64,000 nt of DNA from Pseudomonas fragi. Its GTDB lineage: Bacteria > Pseudomonadota > Gammaproteobacteria > Pseudomonadales > Pseudomonadaceae. Under the pieces are notes generated by a model. It did no database searches and had not been told where the DNA came from. It saw only the letters and a program-made list of their open reading frames with translations. The position numbers were made by a program, and so were the translations under genes. This document shows positions 15,677 through 24,358 of this stretch, in pieces (the first letter of the stretch is position 1; every line of letters starts with the position of its first letter). The DNA lies in the NCBI RefSeq assembly GCF_002269505.1, contig NZ_NQKQ01000024.1, positions 1 to 64,000 of the forward strand, given 5' to 3'.

Positions 15677-17575
15677 TCAGAGCCCCAGCAACGCCATGCG
15701 CTGACGCACCGAGGCTTCGATGCCTACCGCATCCAGGCCGCACTCGGCCAACATCTGGCTTGGCTTGGCGTGCTCGACATATACGTCCGGCAAGCCCAGA
15801 TGCAGCACCGACTTGAGCACGTTTTCACGGGCCAGGAACTCGCTGACGCCTGCGCCTGCGCCGCCCATGATGGCGTTTTCTTCGATGGTCACCAGCAGTT
15901 CATGGCTGGCAGCCATTTCGCGAACCAGTTCTTCATCCATCGGCTTGACGAAGCGCATGTCGACCACGGTAGCGTCGATTTTTTCTGCCACTTGCAGGGC
16001 TTCTGCCAGTTGCACGCCAAACACCAGCATAGCAACTTTGGAGCCCTGACGACGAATCACGCCTTTGCCGATTTCCAGCGGCTCGAGATTCTTCTCGATC
16101 GGCGCATTCGGCCCTGTGCCACGCGGGTAACGCACTGCCGCCGGGCCGTTGTAGAGGTGGCCGGTGGTGAGCATTTTGCGCAGTTCGTTCTCGTCGCTCG
16201 GGGTCATAATGACCATGCCCGGAATGCAACGCAGGTACGACAGGTCGTAACTGCCAGCATGGGTCGGGCCGTCTTCGCCCACCAGGCCTGCACGGTCGAT
16301 GGCAAACAGCACGTCCAGGTTCTGCACCGCGACGTCATGCACCAGTTGGTCGTAACCGCGCTGCAGGAATGTCGAGTAAATCGCCACAACAGGTTTGGCG
16401 CCTTCGCAGGCCATGCCTGCAGCAAAGGTCACCGCATGTTGCTCGGCAATTGCCACGTCAAAATAGCGCTTTGGATAACGCTCGCTGAATGCAATCAGGT
16501 CCGAGCCTTCTTTCATGGCCGGGGTGATGCCCACCAGGCGCTCATCGGCAGCGGCCATGTCGCACAGCCACTCGCCAAACACGGCGGAGTACTTGGGCCC
16601 GCCCGGTGCTTTTGGCGGAGCTTTCGGCGCATTCAGCGGCTCAAGCTTGGTGATGGCGTGATAGCCGATCGGGTCCGCTTCGGCCGGGGCGAAGCCCTTG
16701 CCTTTTTTGGTGACGATATGCAGGAACTGCGGCCCCTTGAGGTCGCGCATGTTGCGCAGCGTCGCGATCAGGGTCGGCAGATCATGGCCATCGATCGGGC
16801 CGATGTAGTTCCAGCCCAGCTCTTCAAACAGGGTGCCGGGGACCAGCATGCCTTTGGCATACTCTTCAGTACGACGAGCAATTTCCCACGCGCCAGGCAG
16901 ACGAGAGAGCACCTTTTTGCTGCCTTCGCGCATGCTGGCGTAAGTACGGCTAGAGAGGATCTTGGCCAGGTAGTTGGACAAACCCCCGACATTGCGCGAG
17001 ATCGACATGTCGTTGTCGTTGAGGATGACCAACATGTTGGCATCCACTTCGGGCGCGTGGTTCAACGCCTCGAAGGCCATGCCGGCAGTCAGGGCTCCAT
17101 CACCGATAACGGCAATCGCCTTGCGCTCGCTTTTTTGCAGGCGGGCGGCTATGGCCATGCCCAGCGCTGCGCTGATCGAGGTGCTGGAGTGGCCGACGCC
17201 AAAGGTGTCGTATTCGCTCTCGGAGCGACGCGGGAAAGCGGCAATGCCGTCTTTCTGGCGCAACGATGCCATCTGCTCGCGGCGCCCGGTGAGGATTTTG
17301 TGCGGATACGCCTGATGGCCCACGTCCCACACTAGCCGGTCGTCCGGGGTGTCGAACACGTAGTGCAACGCGATGGTCAGCTCAATGACACCCAGGCCGG
17401 CACCAAAATGCCCGCCCGTCTGGCCGACGGTATAGAGCAATTCCAGGCGCAACTCATCGGCCAGGGTTTCCAGCTCGGCTTCGGCCAGGCGGCGCAGACC
17501 CGCAGGCGTGCCCGCCCGGTCAAGCAGGGGCGTAGTCGGACGGTTGCGGGGAATCTCTTGAAACGTCGTTGGCAT
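15677..17575 (-). CDS. dxs: 1-deoxy-D-xylulose-5-phosphate synthase
   Basis: Thiamine-diphosphate enzyme of 632 residues that joins pyruvate and glyceraldehyde-3-phosphate in the first step of the MEP isoprenoid pathway. Family marks: HVFDTPDDRLVWDVGHQAYPHKILTG shortened as VWDVGHQAYPHK at about 80, TPP-binding GDGALTAGMAFEALNHA, transketolase-like pyrimidine domain (HAVTFAAGMA) and C-terminal domain. Lies downstream of ispA in the order xseB-ispA-dxs on the minus strand, with a gap of 130 bases. Confidence 0.97.
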   Translation of the reverse strand: MPTTFQEIPRNRPTTPLLDRAGTPAGLRRLAEAELETLADELRLELLYTVGQTGGHFGAGLGVIELTIALHYVFDTPDDRLVWDVGHQAYPHKILTGRREQMASLRQKDGIAAFPRRSESEYDTFGVGHSSTSISAALGMAIAARLQKSERKAIAVIGDGALTAGMAFEALNHAPEVDANMLVILNDNDMSISRNVGGLSNYLAKILSSRTYASMREGSKKVLSRLPGAWEIARRTEEYAKGMLVPGTLFEELGWNYIGPIDGHDLPTLIATLRNMRDLKGPQFLHIVTKKGKGFAPAEADPIGYHAITKLEPLNAPKAPPKAPGGPKYSAVFGEWLCDMAAADERLVGITPAMKEGSDLIAFSERYPKRYFDVAIAEQHAVTFAAGMACEGAKPVVAIYSTFLQRGYDQLVHDVAVQNLDVLFAIDRAGLVGEDGPTHAGSYDLSYLRCIPGMVIMTPSDENELRKMLTTGHLYNGPAAVRYPRGTGPNAPIEKNLEPLEIGKGVIRRQGSKVAMLVFGVQLAEALQVAEKIDATVVDMRFVKPMDEELVREMAASHELLVTIEENAIMGGAGAGVSEFLARENVLKSVLHLGLPDVYVEHAKPSQMLAECGLDAVGIEASVRQRMALLGL

Positions 17576-17705
17576 CAGGCGAATCGTTATAGGTATAAGA
17601 AGAGGCGGCAGTTTACCTTATGGAACGTAAGCTGCCCACGCAGTCTGGCACTCGTTAGTAAGACCTTGGCATTAGAGCTGTCAGAAAACATTACCGAGTG
17701 GGCGT

Positions 17706-18593
17706 TTAGTGGCGGCGTTCCACGATATAACGTGCCAGTTCACGTAGCGGCTCGGCAGCTGCATCAAAATGTCGCAGGGCGTTGAGCGCCTGGTCGCGCA
17801 GCTCCAGTGCATAGCCTTTGGCCTGCTCCAGACCCATCAGGGCCGGGTAGGTCGGTTTGTCTCGCGCAATGTCGGCACCCTGGCGTTTGCCCAGGGTCGC
17901 GGTATCGCTTTCAACATCGAGGATGTCGTCCTGCACCTGAAATGCCAGGCCAATGGCCCGTGCGTAGACATTCAATGCCTGCAGGTTTTCAGCGGTTGCG
18001 TTACCGCTGGCCAGGGCGCCCAACTGCACGCTGGCTTCGATCAGGGCCCCGGTCTTGTGCCGGTGCATAAATTCCAGCGCCGCCTGGTCGAGCTTGAGCC
18101 CCACTGAACCCAGGTCGATCGCTTGCCCGCCAACCATGCCCGCCGGGCCTGCGGCCAAGGCCAGGGCCGTGACCATGCGCAAGCGCGTGTCGGCATCCAG
18201 GTTGCTCAGGCGTGGGTCGAGCAATGCGCTGAATGCCAGGCTTTGCAGGCCGTCGCCCGCCAGGATGGCGCAAGCTTCGTCGAACGCTTTATGGGTGGTT
18301 GGCTGGCCGCGACGCAGATCGTCATCGTCCATGGCCGGCAAGTCGTCATGCACCAGCGAATAGGCGTGGATCAGTTCCACGGCACATGCGGCGCCATTGG
18401 CTTGTTCAGGTTTACTGCCGAGGGCTTCGCAGGCGGCATAGGCCAGCAGCGGGCGAACCCGTTTGCCGCCATTCATGACGCTGTAGCGCATGGCCTCATA
18501 AAGACGGGCCAGCTCGGGTGCCGGAGCGACAAACAGAAGTTCAAGCGCCGCGTTGACACGGGCCTGGCTGCTGATCTGATAAGCATCAATCAT
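17706..18593 (-). CDS. ispA: (2E,6E)-farnesyl diphosphate synthase
   Basis: Chain-length prenyltransferase of 295 residues that makes farnesyl diphosphate from IPP and DMAPP/GPP. The first Asp-rich motif is DDLPAMDDDDLRRG and the second is QVDDILDVESDT in its QVQDDILD form; GGKRVRPLL binds IPP. Its start overlaps the xseB stop by 4 bases, so they are coupled. Confidence 0.97.
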   Translation of the reverse strand: MIDAYQISSQARVNAALELLFVAPAPELARLYEAMRYSVMNGGKRVRPLLAYAACEALGSKPEQANGAACAVELIHAYSLVHDDLPAMDDDDLRRGQPTTHKAFDEACAILAGDGLQSLAFSALLDPRLSNLDADTRLRMVTALALAAGPAGMVGGQAIDLGSVGLKLDQAALEFMHRHKTGALIEASVQLGALASGNATAENLQALNVYARAIGLAFQVQDDILDVESDTATLGKRQGADIARDKPTYPALMGLEQAKGYALELRDQALNALRHFDAAAEPLRELARYIVERRH

Positions 18594-18832
18594 TCTGACT
18601 GTTCCGCATCAAAAGGCTCTTGTGCCAGTTCACCATCGCGCTCAAGCAGGATCTGCACTTTTTGTTCTGCCTGGGCCAGTGCGCCCTGGCAATCACGGGT
18701 CAGGCGGATGCCTTGCTCAAAGGCAGTCAGAGAGTCTTCCAGCGACAGCTCGCCATTTTCCAGACGCTCGACCAGTGTTTGCAGGTCAGCGAGTGACTGT
18801 TCGAAATCCAGGGAAGCTTTTTTGCGGGCCAT
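18590..18832 (-). CDS. xseB: Exodeoxyribonuclease VII small subunit
   Basis: 80-residue helical subunit that binds several copies to XseA in exonuclease VII. The core LADLQTLVERLENGELSLEDSLTAFEQGI is characteristic; only its first half is quoted here as LVERLENGELSLEDSL (about 17-32). First gene of xseB-ispA-dxs; its promoter must lie in the gap at 18833-19169. Confidence 0.96.
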   Translation of the reverse strand: MARKKASLDFEQSLADLQTLVERLENGELSLEDSLTAFEQGIRLTRDCQGALAQAEQKVQILLERDGELAQEPFDAEQSE

Positions 18833-19169
18833 GGCGGCATTCTCGGTAGGCGTTAAAACCGGCTGACACTAGCAGACGACGGGTTTTGGGGCAAATCGAC
18901 AGGGCGCCGATGTATTCACATAAAGGTGTTTTTCAATGAGTTAAGTGCCAGGCCTGATCGGCGCCGCCCCGCTCCCTCCTGCACCTGGTGTCAACGCCAG
19001 ATCACGTTACAGGCCGAATCAAATATTCTCGGAAGCTTCACTGGAGTGAAAGCGAAGCCTCGTACAAAACCGCCGAGTTTGAAGGCTTATGTTGTGCACC
19101 CTGCCAGCGATTGCATCTGTGCCCTGCAGATGTTTCAAGCACGATGGCGTGGTCACGAGAGAAAAAGCC
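18833..19169. other. Intergenic region of 337 bases between xseB and the DUF1016 pseudogene
   Basis: Divergent spacer. It should hold the xseB promoter (minus strand) and any promoter of the DUF1016 remnant. I see a short hairpin TTCACTGGAGTGAA near 19037-19050 but no strong promoter, tRNA or repeat. A plus-strand open frame of 61 codons at 18988-19173 has a Cys pair but no family resemblance that I can support. Confidence 0.5.
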
Positions 19170-20001
19170 ATGAGTGAAATTCCTGTTGGTTTGAGTGCGC
19201 AGCCCGAGGGCTACAGTGACTGGTTGAGCGACCTTAAAGGCCGTATTCATGGCGCCCAGCAGCGCGCCACGCTGGCGGTGAACCGCGAGCTGGTGCTGCT
19301 GTACTGGCAAATCGGTCACGATATTTTGACCCGCCAGACACAGCAAGGTTGGGGCACGAAAGTGATTGAACGTCTGGCCCTGGATCTGCGTACAGCCTTC
19401 CCGCACATGAAAGGTTTCTCGCCACGCAACCTCAAATACATGCGTGCCTTTGCCCAGGCATGGCCCGACACGGCAATTGTGCAAGAGGTGCTTGCACAAT
19501 TGCCCTGGTATCACCAATTGGCGTTGCTGGACAAACTCCCCGGCCCCGAAACCCGCCGCTGGTATGCCGCCAAGGCCATCGAGCATAACTGGTCACGAAA
19601 TACACTGGTCATGCAGATCGAGGGTCGTTTACTGGAGCGCAGCGGCAAGGCCGTGAGCAATTTTGAAAGCTTTTTGCCTAAACCTCAGTCCGACCTGGCC
19701 CGTGAATCGTTGAAAGACCCCTACCGTTTCGACTTTCTTGGCCTCGGCGCTGATGCGCATGAACGAGAGATAGAAATTGCTCTGGTCAGGCATGTCACCG
19801 ATTTCTTGCTGGAGCTGGGCGCAGGATTTGCCTTCGTTGGCAAACAAGTGCATCGGCGTGGCCGAGTACCAGCTGGTAGAGTCACTGCCAGCAGAGTTGC
19901 AGACCAGTTTGCCCAGCATCGAACAGATCGAGCGCGAACTGGCGGGTGATGGCGTCGCTATCGAGGAGTGTCGAGTGAACGAGGATTATTTCAGGCATTA
20001 A
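19170..20001 (+). pseudogene. DUF1016/YhcG-type nuclease gene with its catalytic core deleted
   Basis: The first ~227 codons (19170-19850) match the YhcG/DUF1016 family well: N-terminal DUF1016_N domain (YSDWLSDLKGRIHGAQQ..., FSPRNLKYMRAFAQAWPD, LPWYHQLALLDKL) up to LGAGFAFVGKQVH. In family members the PDDEXK core follows at once (an IDLLFYH and a VI-D/E-LK segment, some 80 residues). Here the sequence jumps instead to IGVAEYQLVESLPAELQ, the family C-terminus, in another frame from 19852 to the stop at 19999-20001. Read straight through, the frame ends out of phase at 19949. Start chosen at ATG 19170 (MSEIPVG). Related proteins act in phage defence or recombination, so this is a decayed accessory gene. 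Confidence 0.85.
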
Positions 20002-20003
20002 AA

Positions 20004-20026
20004 AGCCGGCTTGTGGCCGGCTTCTC
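20004..20026 (+). terminator. Hairpin after the DUF1016 remnant
   Basis: GCCGGC-TTGTG-GCCGGC directly after the stop, with AAAAA before and TTCTC after. The T-run is poor, so it may be weak, or act better on the minus strand, where the A-run becomes a T-run. Confidence 0.55.
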
Positions 20027-20216
20027 GGGGGCGGGTCTGGCTTATTTTTGGTAAGCCGTACTCGCCTTCAATCGTGACAACCAGCGCGCTATGGCTGGGT
20101 GTGGGGCGTAGCAGCTTTTTGCGGCCTGGCCCTGCATTCCGGCTCGCTTGCCGCGAGGGGAGTGCACAAGTGCGGCGAATCATACTGGGGTTTGAGTGCT
20201 TTTCCCAGACCCAAGG

Positions 20217-20951
20217 TTATTCGTACAGTTGGTAGGGTACTGTCGGACGTCGCTGACTAAGCGTGGACCACCAGAATATCCAGCCCAAAATCCGTATCTG
20301 TTGCGCGTGGATTTCTACTGCGTCAAAGACTTCGTCCGGATACTCCTGGCAGTTGTGGCTGCGCATGCGCAGGCCGTTATTGGGCAGGCGGTAGAGGTAT
20401 TTGATACGCAGCATGCCGTCCTGTTCGAGCGCGTAGATTTCACCATCGACGATTTGGGTCAGGCTGCGGTCGATGGCGACGGTGGAGCCATCCTGAATTC
20501 TATGGGCCATGCTGTTGCCGATCATGGGCGCGCAAATGACCTGGTCGGGGCTGACGCCCAAGCCCTGCAAGGTCGAGCAACTGAGCCGCACGGTGCAGTC
20601 AGGGATTTTCATCACATGGGTTTTGCCTGACCCGTCGGGGTGCAAGCTTTCGTTGTAGAAGGGCGCCTCAATGTCGCAGGTGCTAGCCGGTGTTTGCTGT
20701 CCCGTCTGCGCAGGCGAGGTTTCGTCGTTGCTGCTGGTCAGGCCCGGGTGTTTGACTCCTTCGCCGGTGCGCAACCAGCGGCTGTTAACACACAGCAGTT
20801 CGGCGATTTCGTCCAGGCGAGCCATCGGGATGCCTCGTTTGAACCAGTTGTTGACGTGCTGCGGCGTAACGCGGCGATTGGCTGCGAAGTCCGAAGCAGT
20901 TAAATGGCACTCCCGCAGGAGGGCTTTCAGGCGATCACCGGATGTATTCAT
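20217..20951 (-). CDS. Orphan phage-type repressor: HTH plus S24 peptidase-like domain
   Basis: Transcription regulator of 244 residues in the CI/LexA-like class. An N-terminal helix-turn-helix (about 5-60: LLRECHLTASDFAANRRVT..VNNWFKRG) is followed by a polar linker and a C-terminal S24/LexA-type domain with the serine in GNSMAHRIQDGS and the lysine in MLRIKYLYRL. Starting Met chosen at MNTSGDRL (20951), since the longer frame (20972) adds only seven residues. No phage or pyocin genes adjoin it, so its targets are unknown. DNA damage (RecA) may trigger self-cleavage if the cleavage site is intact, which I cannot verify. Confidence 0.8.
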   Translation of the reverse strand: MNTSGDRLKALLRECHLTASDFAANRRVTPQHVNNWFKRGIPMARLDEIAELLCVNSRWLRTGEGVKHPGLTSSNDETSPAQTGQQTPASTCDIEAPFYNESLHPDGSGKTHVMKIPDCTVRLSCSTLQGLGVSPDQVICAPMIGNSMAHRIQDGSTVAIDRSLTQIVDGEIYALEQDGMLRIKYLYRLPNNGLRMRSHNCQEYPDEVFDAVEIHAQQIRILGWIFWWSTLSQRRPTVPYQLYE

Positions 20952-21084
20952 GAACACAGAGTCTACGGGCAAGCCAAGCCTGTTTAAATAAACTAAGCGT
21001 TCAAAAAAAAACTGTAAAACCAGAAAATTCCTAGGCTTGCAGTGATATTTCCTACTGTCATTGACTGGGCATTTTGCGCGCCGT

Positions 21085-21097
21085 AAACAGGCTGTTT
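21085..21097. promoter_or_regulatory. Short palindrome upstream of the S24 repressor gene
   Basis: AAACAG-G-CTGTTT, perfect 6-base arms, about 135 bases from the repressor start in the gap between it and ppa. A candidate operator for the repressor; no second copy was found by eye. Confidence 0.35.
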
Positions 21098-21117
21098 TAT
21101 TGCGTTTATGCAGGCAT

Positions 21118-21147
21118 AAAAAAACCCCGGCGAGCCGAGGTTTTTTT
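21118..21147 (-). terminator. Rho-independent terminator of ppa
   Basis: On the minus strand the ppa stop is followed by AAAAAAACCTCGGCTCGCCGGGGTTTTTTT-type symmetry: a GC stem (ACCTCGGC/GCCGGGGT) with a very short loop and a run of seven T. It begins 11 bases after the ppa stop. Confidence 0.85.
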
Positions 21148-21157
21148 AACGGGTTGC

Positions 21158-21685
21158 TTAGCCTTTGTAGGCAGCAACCGATTTGGTGATTTCGGCGCGA
21201 GCGGCTTCAGCATCGCCCCAACCTTCAATCTTCACCCATTTGCCTTTTTCGAGATCTTTGTAGTTCTCGAAGAAGTGCTGGATCTGCTGGATCAGCAGGG
21301 GTGGCAGGTCGGTGTACTCTTTCACGTCAACGTACAGCTGGGACAGCTTGTCGTGAGGCACTGCAACCACTTTGGCATCGCCGCCGCCGTCGTCAGTCAT
21401 GTGCAGGATGCCAACCGGGCGAGCACGGATAACCGAACCTGGAGCTACCGGGTATGGGGTAACTACCAGCACGTCCAGCGGATCACCGTCGTCTGCCAGA
21501 GTGTTAGGGATAAAACCGTAGTTGGCCGGGTAGAACATCGGGGTGGCCATGAAGCGGTCAACGAACAGGCAATCGCTGTCTTTGTCGATTTCATATTTGA
21601 TCGGCGCGTGGTTAGCCGGAATCTCGATAGCGACGTAGATGTCATTCGGCAGGTCTTTGCCTGCCGGAATCTTGCTGTAGCTCAT
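21158..21685 (-). CDS. ppa: Inorganic pyrophosphatase
   Basis: Family I pyrophosphatase of 175 residues; cytoplasmic hydrolysis of pyrophosphate drives biosynthesis. Active-site segments visible: YEIDKDSDCLFVDRF, the signature DDGDPLDVLVV with metal-binding Asp, and GGGDAKVVAVP. Monocistronic, with its own terminator at 21118-21147. Confidence 0.98.
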   Translation of the reverse strand: MSYSKIPAGKDLPNDIYVAIEIPANHAPIKYEIDKDSDCLFVDRFMATPMFYPANYGFIPNTLADDGDPLDVLVVTPYPVAPGSVIRARPVGILHMTDDGGGDAKVVAVPHDKLSQLYVDVKEYTDLPPLLIQQIQHFFENYKDLEKGKWVKIEGWGDAEAARAEITKSVAAYKG

Positions 21686-21786
21686 TGGGCGGTGCCCCCG
21701 TTAGTAGGCCAGTTTGGTTGGCCGAATTGGCCAAAAAGTGGCGGCGATTATAGGCGTATTCCTATAAGGACGTCACCCTTGGGCGA

Positions 21787-22599
21787 TCAGTGCTGTGCGC
21801 GGTATTCGGGGTGTTCTGTTTGCAGCTGCTTGAGGCGTGCCAGCGTGTCCTGACGGTAAAACAGGCTCAATTGTTGATAGACCAGCGGGTAGGCATGGCT
21901 CAACAGGTCTGGCGCGCTGAAAAAGTACTCGCTGGTCACCGCAAAGAACTCCGCTGGGTTTTCGGCCGCATAGGGGTCGATAGGCGCGTGATCGGGGTTG
22001 TGGTGATCAAGGTAGTGGTTGAGGTGGTCGTACGCCTGCTGCATGGCCTGGGTCCAGTCACTCACATGCATGCCGCTGTGTAATGGCGGCATGCCATTGG
22101 CGGCGCCATTGAGCATGTCGAGCTTGTGCGCCAGTTCGTGGATCACCAGGTTGTAGCCTTCCCAGCCACCGCTGCTCAGTACCCCCGGCCAGGCCAGTAC
22201 AACGGGGCCGTGTTGCCAGGCTTCGCCGCTGTGATGTCCTTCCCACTCGTGTTCGACTCCGCTGGAGTCGCGATGGCGCTGGGGGCTGATGAAATCGTCG
22301 GGGTAGAGCACGATTTCGTGAAAGCCCTGATACCAGTCCAGATCGCCCAGGTTGAGCAGCGGCAGTTGCGCCTGAGCGGCCAGCAACAGCCGGCCCTCTT
22401 CAGTGAGTTCAACCCCGGGCATGGGCGTCAGGTGCTTGTCTTGCAGGAACAAAACGCTTCTCTCGCGCAACCATTTGTCCTGCTCGTCAGTCAGCCCGTC
22501 GAGAATGCTCAGATGCTGGCGCACGTTGTGCCAGACGTCGTGCGCTACCGGGTGTTGCGCCAGAATCCGCTGGCGCCGCCATTCACTTAATGACCACAT
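21787..22599 (-). CDS. mtfA: Zinc-dependent peptidase, MtfA (YeeI) family
   Basis: Protein of 270 residues with the zinc motif HELAHKLDMLNGAANG (HExxH plus the family's DxxNG continuation) in the middle and a conserved EFFAVTSEYFF downstream that carries the third ligand region. Family member MtfA of E. coli binds the repressor Mlc and has aminopeptidase activity related to the anthrax lethal factor fold. Start is the ATG at 22599 (MWSLSEWRRQ); 15 bases after the DedA gene, so they likely form a unit. Confidence 0.9.
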   Translation of the reverse strand: MWSLSEWRRQRILAQHPVAHDVWHNVRQHLSILDGLTDEQDKWLRERSVLFLQDKHLTPMPGVELTEEGRLLLAAQAQLPLLNLGDLDWYQGFHEIVLYPDDFISPQRHRDSSGVEHEWEGHHSGEAWQHGPVVLAWPGVLSSGGWEGYNLVIHELAHKLDMLNGAANGMPPLHSGMHVSDWTQAMQQAYDHLNHYLDHHNPDHAPIDPYAAENPAEFFAVTSEYFFSAPDLLSHAYPLVYQQLSLFYRQDTLARLKQLQTEHPEYRAQH

Positions 22600-22614
22600 G
22601 GTGGTACGCCCCGT

Positions 22615-23277
22615 TCAGGCTTTGGCTTTGACGGGGGTGCGGCCCATGCGGCTGCGGATCACGCCAATAATCATCGGCACCAGCGATAGCAGGATGATGC
22701 CCACGACCAGTAGCGACAGATTGGACTTGATAAACGGCACATTACCGAAGAAGTAGCCCAGGGTTACCAGGCCGCCAACCCACAAGATCGTGCCAAACAC
22801 GCTGAACATGAAGAAGCGCGGGTAGAACATGCGTGCCACACCGGCCACAAACGGGGCGAAGGTGCGGAAGATCGGCAGGAAGCGCGCCATCGTCACGGTC
22901 TTGCCGCCATGACGCTCGTAGAAATCGTGGGTTTTTTCCAGGTAGTCGCGGCGGAAAATTTTCGAGTTCGGGTTACTGAACAAGCGTTCGCCTGCCGTTC
23001 GTCCGATCACGTAGTTGGTGCTGTCGCCCATGATCGCAGCCAGCATCAGCAAGCCTGCCAACAGTACCGGGTCCATGCCGCCACCGGCAGCTACAGCGCC
23101 TGCGATAAAGAGCAGCGAATCACCCGGCAAGAACGGCATGACTACCAGACCGGTTTCGCAAAAAATCACCAGAAACAGGATGGCGTAGATCCATGGCCCG
23201 TAATTGTTTACCAGCATGTCGAGGTACACATCGAGGTGCAGGATAATGTCGATCGGGTTGAAATCCATTTGAAGCAC
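22615..23277 (-). CDS. DedA family membrane protein
   Basis: Inner-membrane protein of 220 residues with the DedA/SNARE-associated pattern: FLVIFCETGLVVMPFLPGDS near residue 40, a middle helix with GRTAGERLF, and ARFLPIFRTFAPFVAGVARM. Such proteins move undecaprenyl phosphate or phospholipids across the membrane and influence envelope integrity. The gene precedes mtfA. A second DedA domain, fused to PAP2, is encoded at 37892-39208. Confidence 0.92.
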   Translation of the reverse strand: MLQMDFNPIDIILHLDVYLDMLVNNYGPWIYAILFLVIFCETGLVVMPFLPGDSLLFIAGAVAAGGGMDPVLLAGLLMLAAIMGDSTNYVIGRTAGERLFSNPNSKIFRRDYLEKTHDFYERHGGKTVTMARFLPIFRTFAPFVAGVARMFYPRFFMFSVFGTILWVGGLVTLGYFFGNVPFIKSNLSLLVVGIILLSLVPMIIGVIRSRMGRTPVKAKA

Positions 23278-23440
23278 CTGTGTTGATGACCCGGCTCTGC
23301 AGGTCTGTGCGGGTAGGGATGCGTAGTTAACTACAACAATTGTAGTTTTTTCGTACTTTTTTGAAGAATCGGATTATACGGATTGAGACGAATTCTGCAG
23401 ATTGAGTTTGTAGCGAAGCGTGTATTGGTAGTCAAAACCC

Positions 23441-23529
23441 TGTAGTCGCTGCCGAGGCACGAAGGCTGCGAGCCTTGAATGCCTAGGGCCTCAACAGCTC
23501 GCAGCCTTCGTGCCTCGGCAGCGACTACA
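23441..23529. repeat. Palindromic repeat, family B
   Basis: TGTAGTCGCTGCCGAGGCAC on the left is mirrored by GTGCCTCGGCAGCGACTACA on the right, with the inner arms GAAGGCTGCGAG / CTCGCAGCCTTC and a CCTAGGG loop. It lies between the DedA gene and eutC, just past the eutC stop. Confidence 0.9.
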
Positions 23530-23558
23530 CAGCCAAACACAGCTAGGCAGAGCGAGTT

Positions 23559-24356
23559 TCAATCGCCCTTTAGCAGGAAGTTTTCGCTGGGGGCCTCCAG
23601 ATCCAGCGTCTGCACCTGGGCTTCATCCTTCAGATTCACCCCCGATAATTGCCGACGGCAGGCTTCGCGCATCAGGTACGCCAACCGATGAGCGGCCATG
23701 CCGTAGCTCAAGCCTTCAAGCCGCACATTGGAGATGCAGTTGCGAAACGCATCAGTCAGGCCGATTTTTGGCGCATAGGTGAAGTACAACCCCAGGCTGT
23801 CGGGGGAGCTGAGCCCGGGACGTTCGCCGATCAGCATCACTACCATGCGTGCGCCCAGCAGCTCGCCAATTTCGTCGGCCACGGCAACTCGCCCTTGCTC
23901 CACCAGAATCACCGGTGACAGCGACCAGCCTTCGGTTGCGGTGTGTTCTTCCATGCGCGCCAAAAAGGGCAGGGTGTGGCGATGAACGGCCAGCGCCGAC
24001 AGGCCATCTGCGACCACCACGGCAACATCGATGCCACCGGGATTGGCCAGGGCGTAGTCGCGTAGCTGCTGTGCGGAGTCGTCGTTCAGCTTGCGCCCCA
24101 GGTCCGGGCGTTGCAGATAGCTGTGGCGGTCAGCCGCGGCACTGTGCAATAGCAGGCTTTCGCGGCCGCGCTCGGTCAATTGTGCGCTCAGGCCTGGATG
24201 ATCAAACGGCAAATGCACCGCATCCCGTGCCTGGGCATGGGCGTACTGAAAATCGAGCTGGGCCTGGGTCGGCATGCTGGTGCCGGTGCGACCCAGGGCA
24301 ATACGTGCCGGGGTCAGGCGGCGCAGGTCCAGCCACGGGTTGAGGTTGTCGGCCAT
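23559..24356 (-). CDS. eutC: Ethanolamine ammonia-lyase, small subunit
   Basis: Small subunit (265 residues) of the adenosylcobalamin-dependent enzyme that splits ethanolamine to acetaldehyde and ammonia. Family segments: RIALGRTGTSMPTQAQLDFQ, DGLSALAVHRH, and GERPGLSSPDSLGLYFTYAP near the cobalamin site. Start set at MADNLNPWL (24356), 2 bases beyond the eutB stop; the open frame runs to 24467 but would overlap eutB widely. Last gene of permease-eutB-eutC. Confidence 0.96.
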   Translation of the reverse strand: MADNLNPWLDLRRLTPARIALGRTGTSMPTQAQLDFQYAHAQARDAVHLPFDHPGLSAQLTERGRESLLLHSAAADRHSYLQRPDLGRKLNDDSAQQLRDYALANPGGIDVAVVVADGLSALAVHRHTLPFLARMEEHTATEGWSLSPVILVEQGRVAVADEIGELLGARMVVMLIGERPGLSSPDSLGLYFTYAPKIGLTDAFRNCISNVRLEGLSYGMAAHRLAYLMREACRRQLSGVNLKDEAQVQTLDLEAPSENFLLKGD

Positions 24357-24358
24357 CG

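Noticed and set aside
15668..17335. Plus-strand frame (555 codons) opposite dxs
   Set aside because: Antisense of dxs with shadow codon pattern.
18988..19173. 61-codon plus-strand frame before the DUF1016 remnant
   Set aside because: No recognised family and it runs into the remnant's start in another frame.
20011..20235. Small frames on both strands in the gap between the DUF1016 remnant and the S24 repressor (20011-20235 plus, 19998-20183 minus)
   Set aside because: No ribosome site, signal or recognised family; the gap has no clear gene. A conserved short repeat cannot be excluded.
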